From assembly GCA_963734845.1 (NCBI GenBank), contig CAVTIS010000006.1:248001-312000 (forward strand): a stretch of 64,000 nucleotides of DNA. The letters are read 5' to 3'. How positions within the stretch are numbered: the stretch's first letter is position 1; every line of letters begins with the position of its first letter. The DNA comes from JAKAVN01 sp963734845 (lineage in GTDB: Bacteria > Desulfobacterota > Binatia > Binatales > Binataceae). This document shows, piece after piece, positions 52,843 through 60,679 of this stretch. A program made the translations under genes and the position numbers. Below the pieces are notes generated by a model. It searched no databases. It was given only the letters and a program-made list of their open reading frames with translations, and was not told where the DNA came from.

Positions 52843-54140
52843 TGGCCGACGCGGAAACACGCGAAGCGGGCGCGCCCGCGCGGCACGGGCCGGTGCGCGA
52901 CGTGGTCGAATACGACCTTCTGTTCGATTGCGTGCACTGCGGGCTCTGCCTGGAGTCGTGCCCAACGTACCTGCTTACACGCGCCGAGATGGATTCGCCG
53001 CGCGGGCGCATCTATCTGATGAAGTCGCTCGCCGAGGGGCGGATGAAGCTCGACGACGAAGCGGTCGGCCATATCGACTCGTGCCTGGGATGCCGCGGAT
53101 GCGAAACCGCCTGCCCCTCGGGCGTTCATTACGGACGGCTCCTGGAGCGGACGCGCGATTACATCAATCGCAACCATGGGCGTCGCCTGATAGACGGGCT
53201 GCGGCATGCGGCGGTACGTTTCATCTTTCCGTATCCGCGGCGGCTGCGCGTGATGCTCTTTCCGCTGCGCGCCGCCGACCGGCTAAAGGTGCGCTGCCTG
53301 ATGCGCCGCATGTTGCCGCGCGTGATGCGCGAGTGGATCGATCTGGTGCCGGAGCGAAACCACACCGCGCCGGTCTATCCCGACGCCGCGCCGCCGAATT
53401 CCGCCGGCCCCGTCGCGGTGGTGCATCACGGATGTGTCGCGGAGGTGCTGACGCCCTCGGAGAATCTCAACACGGAGCGCGCGCTCAAGGTGGCCGGCTA
53501 TCGCGTCGTGCCGCTTGCGCCCACGGTCTGCTGCGGCGCGCTCGATCTGCACGACGGCAATCTGCCGCGCGGACTCGATTTCGCGCGGCGCAACGTGCGG
53601 GCACTCAAACGCTCCGGCGCCGAGGCGATCGTTTCGGCGGCCTCGGGATGTGCCGCGGCGATCGCGTCGTATGGCGAGTTATTGAAGGATGACCCGGAAC
53701 TGGCGGACGACGCGAGAGAGATCTCGGCGCGCGCGACCGATCTCAGCGCGCTGTTGCTCGCGCGCGGCGGCAAACCGGCAGGCCGGCTCGACTGTGCGGT
53801 GACGTATCACGATTCGTGTCATCTTGCGCACGGGATGGGCGTGCGCGAGTCGCCACGCAAGCTGCTCGCTTCAATCGAGGGCGTGCGGCTGGTTGAAATG
53901 GCGGAGTCTGATCTCTGCTGCGGCTCAGCCGGCAGCTACAACCTGCTCGAAACCGCGATGGCGCATCAACTGGCGCGGCGCAAAGCCGACAATATCGAGG
54001 CGACCGGCGCCGACTATGTGGTGCTGGGCAATCCCGGCTGCGAATTCCAGATTGCAGCCGAATTGCGCCGCCGCGGCTCGCGTATCCGGGTGATGCATCT
54101 GGCGGATTTTCTGGCGCTGGCCGCAAGCTCCGGCGCGTGA
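52842..54140 (+). CDS. glcF: Glycolate oxidase iron-sulfur subunit
   Basis: A 432-residue iron-sulfur subunit. Two 4Fe-4S motifs are near the N-terminus (CVHCGLCLESCP; CLGCRGCETACP), followed by two CCG domains (TVCCGALDLHDGN; SDLCCGSAGSYNLL). It passes electrons from glycolate oxidation toward the quinone pool at the membrane. ATG at 52842 shares its A with the glcE stop. Confidence 0.95.
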   Translation: MADAETREAGAPARHGPVRDVVEYDLLFDCVHCGLCLESCPTYLLTRAEMDSPRGRIYLMKSLAEGRMKLDDEAVGHIDSCLGCRGCETACPSGVHYGRLLERTRDYINRNHGRRLIDGLRHAAVRFIFPYPRRLRVMLFPLRAADRLKVRCLMRRMLPRVMREWIDLVPERNHTAPVYPDAAPPNSAGPVAVVHHGCVAEVLTPSENLNTERALKVAGYRVVPLAPTVCCGALDLHDGNLPRGLDFARRNVRALKRSGAEAIVSAASGCAAAIASYGELLKDDPELADDAREISARATDLSALLLARGGKPAGRLDCAVTYHDSCHLAHGMGVRESPRKLLASIEGVRLVEMAESDLCCGSAGSYNLLETAMAHQLARRKADNIEATGADYVVLGNPGCEFQIAAELRRRGSRIRVMHLADFLALAASSGA

Positions 54141-54251
54141 GCCGACGATCGCCGCGGCGCCGTACTACCGAACGAGTTGCTGTTCTTTAAAAGAGCGCGG
54201 AAGTCGCACCTATGGGCCGGTGCGCGCGAGGCTTATTAGTCGAGCGCGAAG

Positions 54252-54428
54252 CTATTGGTCGAGGTCGATAATCTGGCCGGGCTGGGGTCCGGGAACCATA
54301 TCGGCGAGGTCGGCATCCTTATCTTTGGCCATCCCGGGCGTTTGCCGCTCGGCTACGCGTTTGACCCGGCGCTGTTCTTTATCCTGCTGCTTCTGCCGGC
54401 GAAGCTGTTCTCTGCGACGTTTTTCCAA
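54252..54428 (-). CDS. 58-residue charged small protein
   Basis: An open frame on the minus strand starting at TTG (54428-54426), about 7 bases after AAGGGG. The product is a basic, Gln/Arg/Lys-rich helix (MEKRRREQLRRQKQQDKEQR) followed by an acidic and Pro/Gly-rich tail (DADLADMVPGPQPGQIIDLD). The sharp change from coiled-coil-like to tail and the clean ending argue for real coding sequence. I do not recognise a named family. It lies after the terminator of the RRM gene, so it needs its own promoter. It may be a ribosome- or RNA-associated factor, but that is a guess. Confidence 0.6.
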   Translation of the reverse strand: MEKRRREQLRRQKQQDKEQRRVKRVAERQTPGMAKDKDADLADMVPGPQPGQIIDLDQ

Positions 54429-54508
54429 CTGGTCGCCCCTTGAAAAGGCCGACGCGCGGTCGCACTGAAGCGGCCGACACTATCGGGCTCCAATTATTTG
54501 CCGTGCGC

Positions 54509-54546
54509 TAAAAAAACAACGGGGGCGGGGCTCGGCCCGCCCCCGT
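54509..54546 (-). terminator. Intrinsic terminator of the RRM gene
   Basis: Arms ACGGGGGCGGG (54519-54529) and CCCGCCCCCGT (54536-54546), loop GCTCGG, followed on the minus strand by GTTGTTTTTTT. It is 15 bases past the RRM stop. Confidence 0.92.
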
Positions 54547-54561
54547 TTCGATCGACTGTTG

Positions 54562-54897
54562 TTACCAGCGATCGCGGCCGCGATTTCCACCGCCGCCGCC
54601 GCCGCCACCGCCCCGGTTGCCGCCGCCGCCGCCACCGCCGAAGCTGGACTCACGAGGCTTGGCCTCGTTCACCTTGATGTTGCGGCCCTTCAGCTCAGTC
54701 TCGTTGAACTGCTGAATCGCCTTGGCCGCGTCTTCCGCATTAGCCATCTCGACAAAACCGAACCCCTTCGACTGACCCGAAAACTTGTCGGTGATGATCG
54801 CGACGCTCTGCACCTGTCCCACCTGGGAAAACAGCTGTTGCAGGTCGTCGTTGGACACTGCGTAGGCCAGATTGCCTACGTACAATTTGCTGGGCAT
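54562..54897 (-). CDS. RNA-binding protein with one RRM and Gly-rich tail
   Basis: A 111-residue protein with a single RRM: RNP2 is KLYVGNLAY and RNP1 is KGFGFVEM. The C-terminal tail is Gly/Arg-rich (GGGGGGGNRGGGGG, ending RDRW). It resembles bacterial and plant glycine-rich cold-inducible RNA chaperones. Two ATGs are adjacent (54900 and 54897); the second has better spacing from GGAGG. The leader contains an inverted CCCGGG pair (near 54940-54960) that may fold in a temperature-dependent way. Its own terminator follows. Confidence 0.93.
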   Translation of the reverse strand: MPSKLYVGNLAYAVSNDDLQQLFSQVGQVQSVAIITDKFSGQSKGFGFVEMANAEDAAKAIQQFNETELKGRNIKVNEAKPRESSFGGGGGGGNRGGGGGGGGGNRGRDRW

Positions 54898-55064
54898 CAT
54901 TGCCCTCCGTTGGTATTTGTCGGGAAGCTCTCGAACAGAGAACCCGGGCTCATTCCCGGGCAGTTGATAGGGAACACTCCGACCGTTACGCGTTAGAGCC
55001 TATCCGTTTGCGACGGAGAATGGAAGAGGGGTGCAAATTACCCGACAGCGCCCTGAATTGCCCG

Positions 55065-56246
55065 TTACGGGTCCCGCGTGACCACGATTCCGCTGCCGCG
55101 CATCATTGGCGAGCCGTCGAGCGCGCATACCGCCGCCGCATCCGGCACCTGCCGGCGCTCGGCGCGCCCGGTAACCTGGAACACTGCCTCCGCGATATGC
55201 CCCATCCCGTGTAATCGGCCCTCACTCAGGCTGCCGCCGAACGTATTCACCGGAAGTTCGCCTTCCAGCGCGATTCGGCCGTCCTGGATGAACGCGTGGG
55301 CCTCGCCGCGCTTGCAGAAGCCGGCCGCCTCCAGCCAGTAGAGCGCCGAGGGCGCGAAGCCGTCGTACAACTGCGCGGCGTCCATGTCGGCCGGGCCGAG
55401 TCCCGCCGACGACCACAGCTTAGCCGCGAGGGATTGCCCGTTGGCGAGGTAATCGTCGAGCGTGTAGAAGAGCAGGCTGCGGCGGCTGGCCGTATTCTGG
55501 CCGTGCCCCGCGATGTAGGCGGGGGGGCGGCGTAGGTCACGCGCGCGCTCGGCGCTGGTCATCACCAGCGCGACGCAGCCCTCGACCGGCACGTCGCAAT
55601 CGAACAGACAAAACGGCTCGGCGATCGGCCGCGCGGCCATGTAGTCATCGCGCGTCATCGGCTTGGAATAAAAGAACGCGCGCGGATTGAGGTTGGCGTT
55701 ACGCCGCGAGTTGACCGCGAGCGTGCCGAGATGCTCGCGCGTCGCGCCGTACTGATGCATGTAGCGCCGCCACGCCATCGCATGCGACTGGATCACGCTG
55801 ATGCATCCGAAGGGCGCAAGGAATTGAGCGTCGCCGGCGGCACGCGCGCCGCTGAACGCTCCGTAGCTCCGCGGCTGATGGAGCGCGCGCCAGATCAGCA
55901 CGTAGTCGCAGGCGCCGGCGAGCAACGCGTGCACGCCTTCGATCACCGGCGCCGCGATCATCCCGGTTTCAATCTGCGCGTACCATCGCACGTCCGGCGC
56001 GAGCGCCAGATGGTTGATGATCCACGCGACGCTCACGATATCGACGCCGTCGCGCGTGCCGGCGCCCAGGAACGGCGCCTCGGGATACGTCGCCAGACCG
56101 TCGATCTGTTGCGGGCTAAGGCCGGCGTCGGCGATCGCCTCGCTGCAGGCGTCGAGGGCGAGCGATCCCAGCGGGCGCTTTGACTGGCGCGTCAGCTCCG
56201 AATAACCGATCCCGACGATCGCGGTCTTACCCTTACCCAGCCACAT
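55065..56246 (-). CDS. Thiolase-like (lipid-transfer/SCP-x or Ltp2-type) protein
   Basis: A 393-residue thiolase-fold protein. The nucleophile region reads QIETGMIAAPVIEGVHALLA, so the usual Cys is absent. The later motif YDGFAPSALYWLE carries a Tyr found in steroid aldolase Ltp2-like proteins, and NTFGGSLSEGRLHGMGHIAE replaces the thiolase GHP loop; many relatives have Tyr after SEG where this one has Arg. Ltp2 proteins catalyse retro-aldol cleavage and need a DUF35 partner, which is present just upstream. Substrate here unknown. ATG at 56246 is preceded by TAGGGG. Confidence 0.85.
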   Translation of the reverse strand: MWLGKGKTAIVGIGYSELTRQSKRPLGSLALDACSEAIADAGLSPQQIDGLATYPEAPFLGAGTRDGVDIVSVAWIINHLALAPDVRWYAQIETGMIAAPVIEGVHALLAGACDYVLIWRALHQPRSYGAFSGARAAGDAQFLAPFGCISVIQSHAMAWRRYMHQYGATREHLGTLAVNSRRNANLNPRAFFYSKPMTRDDYMAARPIAEPFCLFDCDVPVEGCVALVMTSAERARDLRRPPAYIAGHGQNTASRRSLLFYTLDDYLANGQSLAAKLWSSAGLGPADMDAAQLYDGFAPSALYWLEAAGFCKRGEAHAFIQDGRIALEGELPVNTFGGSLSEGRLHGMGHIAEAVFQVTGRAERRQVPDAAAVCALDGSPMMRGSGIVVTRDP

Positions 56247-56282
56247 TGCCCCTACCCTGCCACATCGCCACACCCCTCCGGC

Positions 56283-56699
56283 TCAGACCGGCCTGAATTG
56301 AGCCAGCACCAGGCCGGCACCTCGTTGCTCGAACCACACCTCGGCGCGGCCGCCGATGCGGACTTTATCGAGTTCCGCGTGCGGCAGATTGGAAACCATG
56401 AAGAGCATCGGCTGCTCCTCGAGCTCGACCACGATATTGACGTACGGGACCTCGCCCTCGAAACCGGCGACGCTCGGCTGATGCATCACGGTGAAGGTGT
56501 AAATCGTGCCGCGGCCGGAAACCGGCGCGAACTCCAGTCGCTGGGCGGAGCAGCGGTCGCAGGTGGGACGCGGCGGATGGTTGTAGTATCCACATTCGGC
56601 GCATCGCTGCACTACGAGCCGATGCTTTTTTGCCGCGTCCCAGAAGGGCTGCGAGAGTTCGTCGGAAATCGGAACAGGTTTTTCGCTATTGGCCGCCAC
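56283..56699 (-). CDS. Zn-ribbon/OB-fold DUF35 protein
   Basis: A 138-residue partner protein with a zinc ribbon (RCAECGYYNHPPRPTCDRC) and an OB domain (GRGTIYTFTVMHQPSVAGFE). DUF35 proteins form complexes with thiolase-like or hydratase partners and shape their CoA-substrate tunnel. It is 36 bases upstream of the thiolase-like gene. GTG at 56699 is the likely start; the frame extends upstream into the acr3 3' end. It lies directly behind acr3 but is probably a separate function. Confidence 0.85.
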   Translation of the reverse strand: MAANSEKPVPISDELSQPFWDAAKKHRLVVQRCAECGYYNHPPRPTCDRCSAQRLEFAPVSGRGTIYTFTVMHQPSVAGFEGEVPYVNIVVELEEQPMLFMVSNLPHAELDKVRIGGRAEVWFEQRGAGLVLAQFRPV

Positions 56700-56733
56700 G
56701 CATCCGTGTATAGCAGGTTTGCACGGGCGAGTG

Positions 56734-57876
56734 TCAGCGCGGCGCGGCGCCAATCGTATCGCAACACTCCACAGACGCGATGGTCGCGCCGGAAGCGGGA
56801 AAATATTTGCCCCGCGCCCATCGCGCCACGCCGACCAGGCCGATCATCACCGGCACTTCGATTAGCGGTCCTATAACGGCAGCGAAGGCCGCGCCGCTGT
56901 CGATCCCAAAGGTCGCGACCGCCACTGCGATCGCAAGTTCGAAATTGTTTGACGCCGCGGTGAACGAAAGCGTCGCGGTTTGCGGATAAGTCGCGCCCGC
57001 CTTGTAGCTCAGGATGAACGACAGAGCGAACATGATGGCGAAGTAGAGCAGCAGGGGAATCGCGATCCGCACCACGTCAAGCGGCAGCCGCACGATCGCC
57101 TCGCCCTTGATCGAAAACATCACCACGATCGTGAAGAGCAAAAAGATCAGAGTGAGCGGGCTGATTTTCGGAATGAAATGCTCACGGTACCAGGCCTTCC
57201 CTTTGAGCCCGACCAGAATTTTCCAGGTCGCGAAGCCGGCGGCGAACGGCACGCCGAGATAGATGCCGACGCTCTCGGCGATCTCGCCGATCGTTATATG
57301 AACCAGCGTGACGCCCAGCCCGAGCCATCGCGGAATCACGGTCATGAAGACGAACGCGTAGATTGAAAAGAACAGCACTTGAAAGATCGAATTGAACGCC
57401 ACCAGGCCCGCGCAGTAATCGTTGTCGCCGTCCGCCAGGTCGTTCCACACCACCACCATCGCGATGCATCGCGCAAGCCCGATCAAGATGAGCCCGGCCA
57501 TGTACTCCGGCCGGTCGCGCAGAAAAATAATCGCGAGCGCGAACATCAGGATCGGCCCGATGATCCAGTTCTGCACCAGCGAGAGGCCGAGGATCTTCCA
57601 GTCGCGGAAGACGTCGCCCAGTTCGTCGTAATTCACCTTCGCCAGCGGCGGATACATCATCAGGATGAGACCGGCCGCAATCGGGAGCGACGTGGTGCCA
57701 ACGCTCAGGCGGTCGAAAGCCGCCTTGACGCCGGGCCACGCGTAACCCAACGCAACGCCAACCGCCATCGCGAGAAAAATCCACAGCGTGAGGAATCGAT
57801 CGAGGAACGACATCCGCTGCAGCACGGAAGCAGCCGGCGAAGCGGTTTCGGAGGGTCTTGCCACGCGGGGATTCAT
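56734..57876 (-). CDS. acr3: Acr3-type arsenite efflux permease
   Basis: A 380-residue membrane carrier with ten helices that exports As(III) out of the cell. The family signature GLARCIAMVVVWNDLADGDN contains the essential Cys. The second conserved region is SFTAASNNFELAIAVAVATF. It overlaps the arsJ stop by 4 bases (ATGA), so it is the fourth coupled gene of the ars operon. Confidence 0.94.
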   Translation of the reverse strand: MNPRVARPSETASPAASVLQRMSFLDRFLTLWIFLAMAVGVALGYAWPGVKAAFDRLSVGTTSLPIAAGLILMMYPPLAKVNYDELGDVFRDWKILGLSLVQNWIIGPILMFALAIIFLRDRPEYMAGLILIGLARCIAMVVVWNDLADGDNDYCAGLVAFNSIFQVLFFSIYAFVFMTVIPRWLGLGVTLVHITIGEIAESVGIYLGVPFAAGFATWKILVGLKGKAWYREHFIPKISPLTLIFLLFTIVVMFSIKGEAIVRLPLDVVRIAIPLLLYFAIMFALSFILSYKAGATYPQTATLSFTAASNNFELAIAVAVATFGIDSGAAFAAVIGPLIEVPVMIGLVGVARWARGKYFPASGATIASVECCDTIGAAPR

Positions 57877-59120
57877 GACTCGGCCGCCTCGAGCTTCACG
57901 GTCAGCGGAATCGCGCGTGCGCGCGGAAGCTTGAACGACAATAAAGCCGCCGCCAGCACCATCGCGCCCGAGGCCAGCAGACAGGCGCTGAAGCCGTAAA
58001 ATTCGAAAATCACTCCCGACAACAGCGTGCCCAGCAGTCTGCCGCCGGCGTTGGCCATGTAATAAAACCCGACGTTGGTCGCGACCTCCTCCTCTTCTGA
58101 GTAGGCGAGAATCAGATACGAGTGCACGGCGGAATTGATCGCGAACACGACCATGAAGACGGCGAGTCCGACCATCAGAGCCGCGGCCGGACTGAGGTTA
58201 AGCTGCAGCGCAGCCGCCAGTCCGAGCGGTATCGCGACCAGAATGAACGTCCACAGGCGAGCCGTATCTCCGGTAACTCCTTGTCGTGCGCCTAGCTGGC
58301 GAAGCACCTCCGGGACGATTGCCTGCACGATGCCGTAACCGACGAACCACGAGGCGCAGAACGCGCCCACCTGCCAGAAAGACCATCGCAGATTGGAAGC
58401 CAGGAAGACCGGCAGCCCGACTACGAACCAGACATCGCGCGCCGCGAACAGAAACAGGCGTGCGGCCGAAAGCCAGTTCACCGCCGAACTCTTGGAAAAT
58501 AGCGCGGTGAATTTGACTTTCGATTTGGCCTTTCCCAGCCCGCTCGGGAGCGCCACGACGGTTCCGATCAAGACGGCGGAAAGCCCGAGCGCCATCGCCG
58601 TCAGCGAGCCCACGAAACCCAACGCGCCCAAAAGCGCCCCGCCCATAAAGAAGCCGAGCCCTTTGAGCGCGTTTTTCGATCCAGTCAGCCGCGCGACCCA
58701 TCGGAAGAGAGCGCCGTCCTCGCCCTGGGGCACCACCACTTTGATCGCGCTCTTGGCGCTCATCTTGGTCAGATCTTTCGCGATTCCAGAGAGCGCTTGC
58801 GCCGCCATCACGTATGCGACCGATGCTGCGGGAGACCATGCCGGCTGTAGCAAGGCCAACATGATCAGGGCGCCGATCTGAAGCAGCAAGCCGCCATAAA
58901 GAGTGACCTTCAAGCCCGAGCGCGCCGCGATCCATCCGCCAAGCAGATTGGTGACGATTCCGAAGAATTCGTAGAACAGAAACAGAAAAGCGATCGCGAC
59001 TGCGCTATAGCCGAGCCGGTCAAAATGCAACAGCACCAGCATCCGCAGCGCGCCGTCTGTAAGCGTGAAGCCCCAGTAAGCGCCGGTCACCAGCGCGTAG
59101 TTGCGGACCGCGGTCCTCAT
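57873..59120 (-). CDS. arsJ: Organoarsenical efflux MFS transporter
   Basis: A 415-residue MFS protein that exports 1-arseno-3-phosphoglycerate, the unstable product of the GAPDH encoded immediately upstream, giving As(V) resistance without reduction. The family segment QALSGIAKDLTKMSAKSAIK and the LTGSKNALKGLGFFMGG stretch are those of ArsJ. It overlaps both neighbours by 4 bases (ATGA). Confidence 0.93.
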   Translation of the reverse strand: MRTAVRNYALVTGAYWGFTLTDGALRMLVLLHFDRLGYSAVAIAFLFLFYEFFGIVTNLLGGWIAARSGLKVTLYGGLLLQIGALIMLALLQPAWSPAASVAYVMAAQALSGIAKDLTKMSAKSAIKVVVPQGEDGALFRWVARLTGSKNALKGLGFFMGGALLGALGFVGSLTAMALGLSAVLIGTVVALPSGLGKAKSKVKFTALFSKSSAVNWLSAARLFLFAARDVWFVVGLPVFLASNLRWSFWQVGAFCASWFVGYGIVQAIVPEVLRQLGARQGVTGDTARLWTFILVAIPLGLAAALQLNLSPAAALMVGLAVFMVVFAINSAVHSYLILAYSEEEEVATNVGFYYMANAGGRLLGTLLSGVIFEFYGFSACLLASGAMVLAAALLSFKLPRARAIPLTVKLEAAES

Positions 59121-60172
59121 CGCCGCATCGCTCGGCTACGAGCGCCCGGCAGGGTCGCCGCCACTTTCGCGGCCAGTTCGACCAGCCGGTTGGCGTAGCC
59201 CCATTCATTGTCGTACCAGGCAAGGATTTTGACCTGCGTGCGATCGACGACCATCGTCGACGGACCGTCGACGATCGAGGAACGCGGGTCGTTGACGAAA
59301 TCCACCGAGACCAGCGGGCGCTCCTCGAACCCCAGGATCTCCTTGAGCGGACCCGCGGCGGCCTCTCTCAGGAATCCGTTGACCTCTTCGACGGTGGTTG
59401 GGCGCGTGACTTCAAATACGCAGTCCGTCAACGAGGCATTCAGTAGTGGCACCCTTACCGCCATGCCGTTGAGCTTCCCCTCCAGCTCCGGATAGATGAG
59501 CCCGATGGCGGTGGCCGAGCCGGTCGTCGTCGGGACCAGCGACAGCAGCGCCGAGCGCGCGCGGCGCAAATCCTGGTGCGGCAGATCGACCAGGGTTTGC
59601 GTATTGGTAACGTCGTGCAGAGTCGTGATCGCCCCGTGGCGGATGCCGAGCTTTTCGTGCACCACTTTCACCACCGGCGCCAGACAATTCGTGGTGCACG
59701 AGGCCGCGGTCACGATGTCGTGAATGGCGGGATCGTACAAATGATCGTTGATCCCGACCACGATGTTCAGGGCCTCCTTCTTAATTGGCTTAATTGGCGC
59801 CGCCACGATTACCTTGCGCACGCCGCGCTCGAAATACGGCCGCAATGACTCCGCGGTCCGAAATTTTCCCGAGCATTCCAAAACCATCTCCACGCCAGAG
59901 CTGTCCCATCGCACCGCTCCCGGCTCTCCCCGATCGCTGAACGCGATGCGCTGTCCTTTGACGATGAGCGAGTTCTCATCCGCGCTGACCGGCGCCGGCC
60001 AGCGGCCGTGCACGCTGTCGAACTCGAGCAGATGGGCGGCGGCGCCGGCGCCGCCCTTGATTTCGTTGATGTGGACGATCGGAAGCGCCGTAAATTCCGC
60101 ACGATCGAAAGCGGCGCGCAACGCGAGTCGCCCCATGCGTCCAAACCCGTTGATTCCAATCCGCACGGACAT
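59117..60172 (-). CDS. ArsJ-associated glyceraldehyde-3-phosphate dehydrogenase
   Basis: A 351-residue GAPDH with the NAD-binding start RIGINGFGRMGRLALRAAF, catalytic Cys159 in AASCTTNC, and LAWYDNEWGYANRLVELAA. In ars operons this copy makes 1-arseno-3-phosphoglycerate from arsenate and glyceraldehyde-3-phosphate for ArsJ export. Its position between arsR and arsJ supports this use over glycolysis. ATG at 60172 is 2 bases after the arsR stop; the frame is open further upstream over arsR. Confidence 0.93.
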   Translation of the reverse strand: MSVRIGINGFGRMGRLALRAAFDRAEFTALPIVHINEIKGGAGAAAHLLEFDSVHGRWPAPVSADENSLIVKGQRIAFSDRGEPGAVRWDSSGVEMVLECSGKFRTAESLRPYFERGVRKVIVAAPIKPIKKEALNIVVGINDHLYDPAIHDIVTAASCTTNCLAPVVKVVHEKLGIRHGAITTLHDVTNTQTLVDLPHQDLRRARSALLSLVPTTTGSATAIGLIYPELEGKLNGMAVRVPLLNASLTDCVFEVTRPTTVEEVNGFLREAAAGPLKEILGFEERPLVSVDFVNDPRSSIVDGPSTMVVDRTQVKILAWYDNEWGYANRLVELAAKVAATLPGARSRAMRR

Positions 60173-60174
60173 AT

Positions 60175-60579
60175 TCAGGCTTTCGCCGCTTTCACCGCGC
60201 TGCGGCGTTTCGTGGTGGGAGCGCAGATTCCAGATTTGACGGAATCGGTTGCGCAAGCGGCGGTTCCGAAATCCGCCGGCGCGCAGATATCCGGCTGTCC
60301 GCCGCAGCAGTTTTCAGTCAGATACGCGAGCAAGGCGGTCATCGTCTTGAAATTTGCGCTGTATATGATCGACCGGCTGGCGCGCCGCGACGTCACGAGG
60401 CCGGCGAAGCGAAGCTGGTTCAAATGAAATGAGAGCGTGGGAGATGGCAGCCCGAGGCGATCCCCGATCTCGCCGGCCGCCAGGCCTTCGGGGCCCTTTT
60501 GGACCAGCAGACGGAAAATTTCGAGCCGGGTTTCCTGGGCCAGGGCGCCCAGCGCCGCGACCGCGGTTGACTTCTTCAT
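60175..60579 (-). CDS. arsR: ArsR-family arsenic-responsive repressor
   Basis: A 134-residue winged-helix repressor. The DNA-reading helix is in LGLPSPTLSFHLNQLRFAGL. Likely As(III) ligands are the Cys pair in LTENCCGGQPDIC, plus Cys residues further on. When As(III) binds, the repressor leaves the divergent promoter region. The predicted start codon is within about 8 bases of the -10 element and has no Shine-Dalgarno sequence, so the mRNA is probably leaderless. Confidence 0.93.
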   Translation of the reverse strand: MKKSTAVAALGALAQETRLEIFRLLVQKGPEGLAAGEIGDRLGLPSPTLSFHLNQLRFAGLVTSRRASRSIIYSANFKTMTALLAYLTENCCGGQPDICAPADFGTAACATDSVKSGICAPTTKRRSAVKAAKA

Positions 60580-60586
60580 AGTTTTA

Positions 60587-60615
60587 GATATATGGAATTG
60601 TTAGCGGATGGTCAA
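60587..60615 (-). promoter_or_regulatory. arsR operon promoter
   Basis: On the minus strand TTGACC (60615-60610), 17 bases, TATATC (60592-60587), 7 bases before the arsR ATG. AT-rich sequence around 60583-60600 is the likely ArsR operator, though I cannot define its half-sites. Confidence 0.72.
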
Positions 60616-60642
60616 CCGACGAACGCGTGCAAACGCGCAACC

Positions 60643-60664
60643 TGCCGCCCGCGCGCGGGCGGCA
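60643..60664. repeat. 22-bp perfect palindrome before arsM
   Basis: The 22 bases from TGCCGCCCGCG to CGCGGGCGGCA read the same on both strands. It abuts the arsM ribosome-binding region (AAGCGGAG from 60664) and would fold into a very stable hairpin, or a cruciform in DNA. It resembles the unrelated GC hairpins at 11.1-11.4 kb and 28.5-28.8 kb. Confidence 0.85.
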
Positions 60665-60679
60665 AGCGGAGCGAACACA

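Noticed and set aside
54220..54468. 82-codon plus-strand frame between glcF and the RRM gene
   Set aside because: It is the complement of the 58-residue minus-strand gene; its own product is Ser/Arg/Cys-rich without a family.
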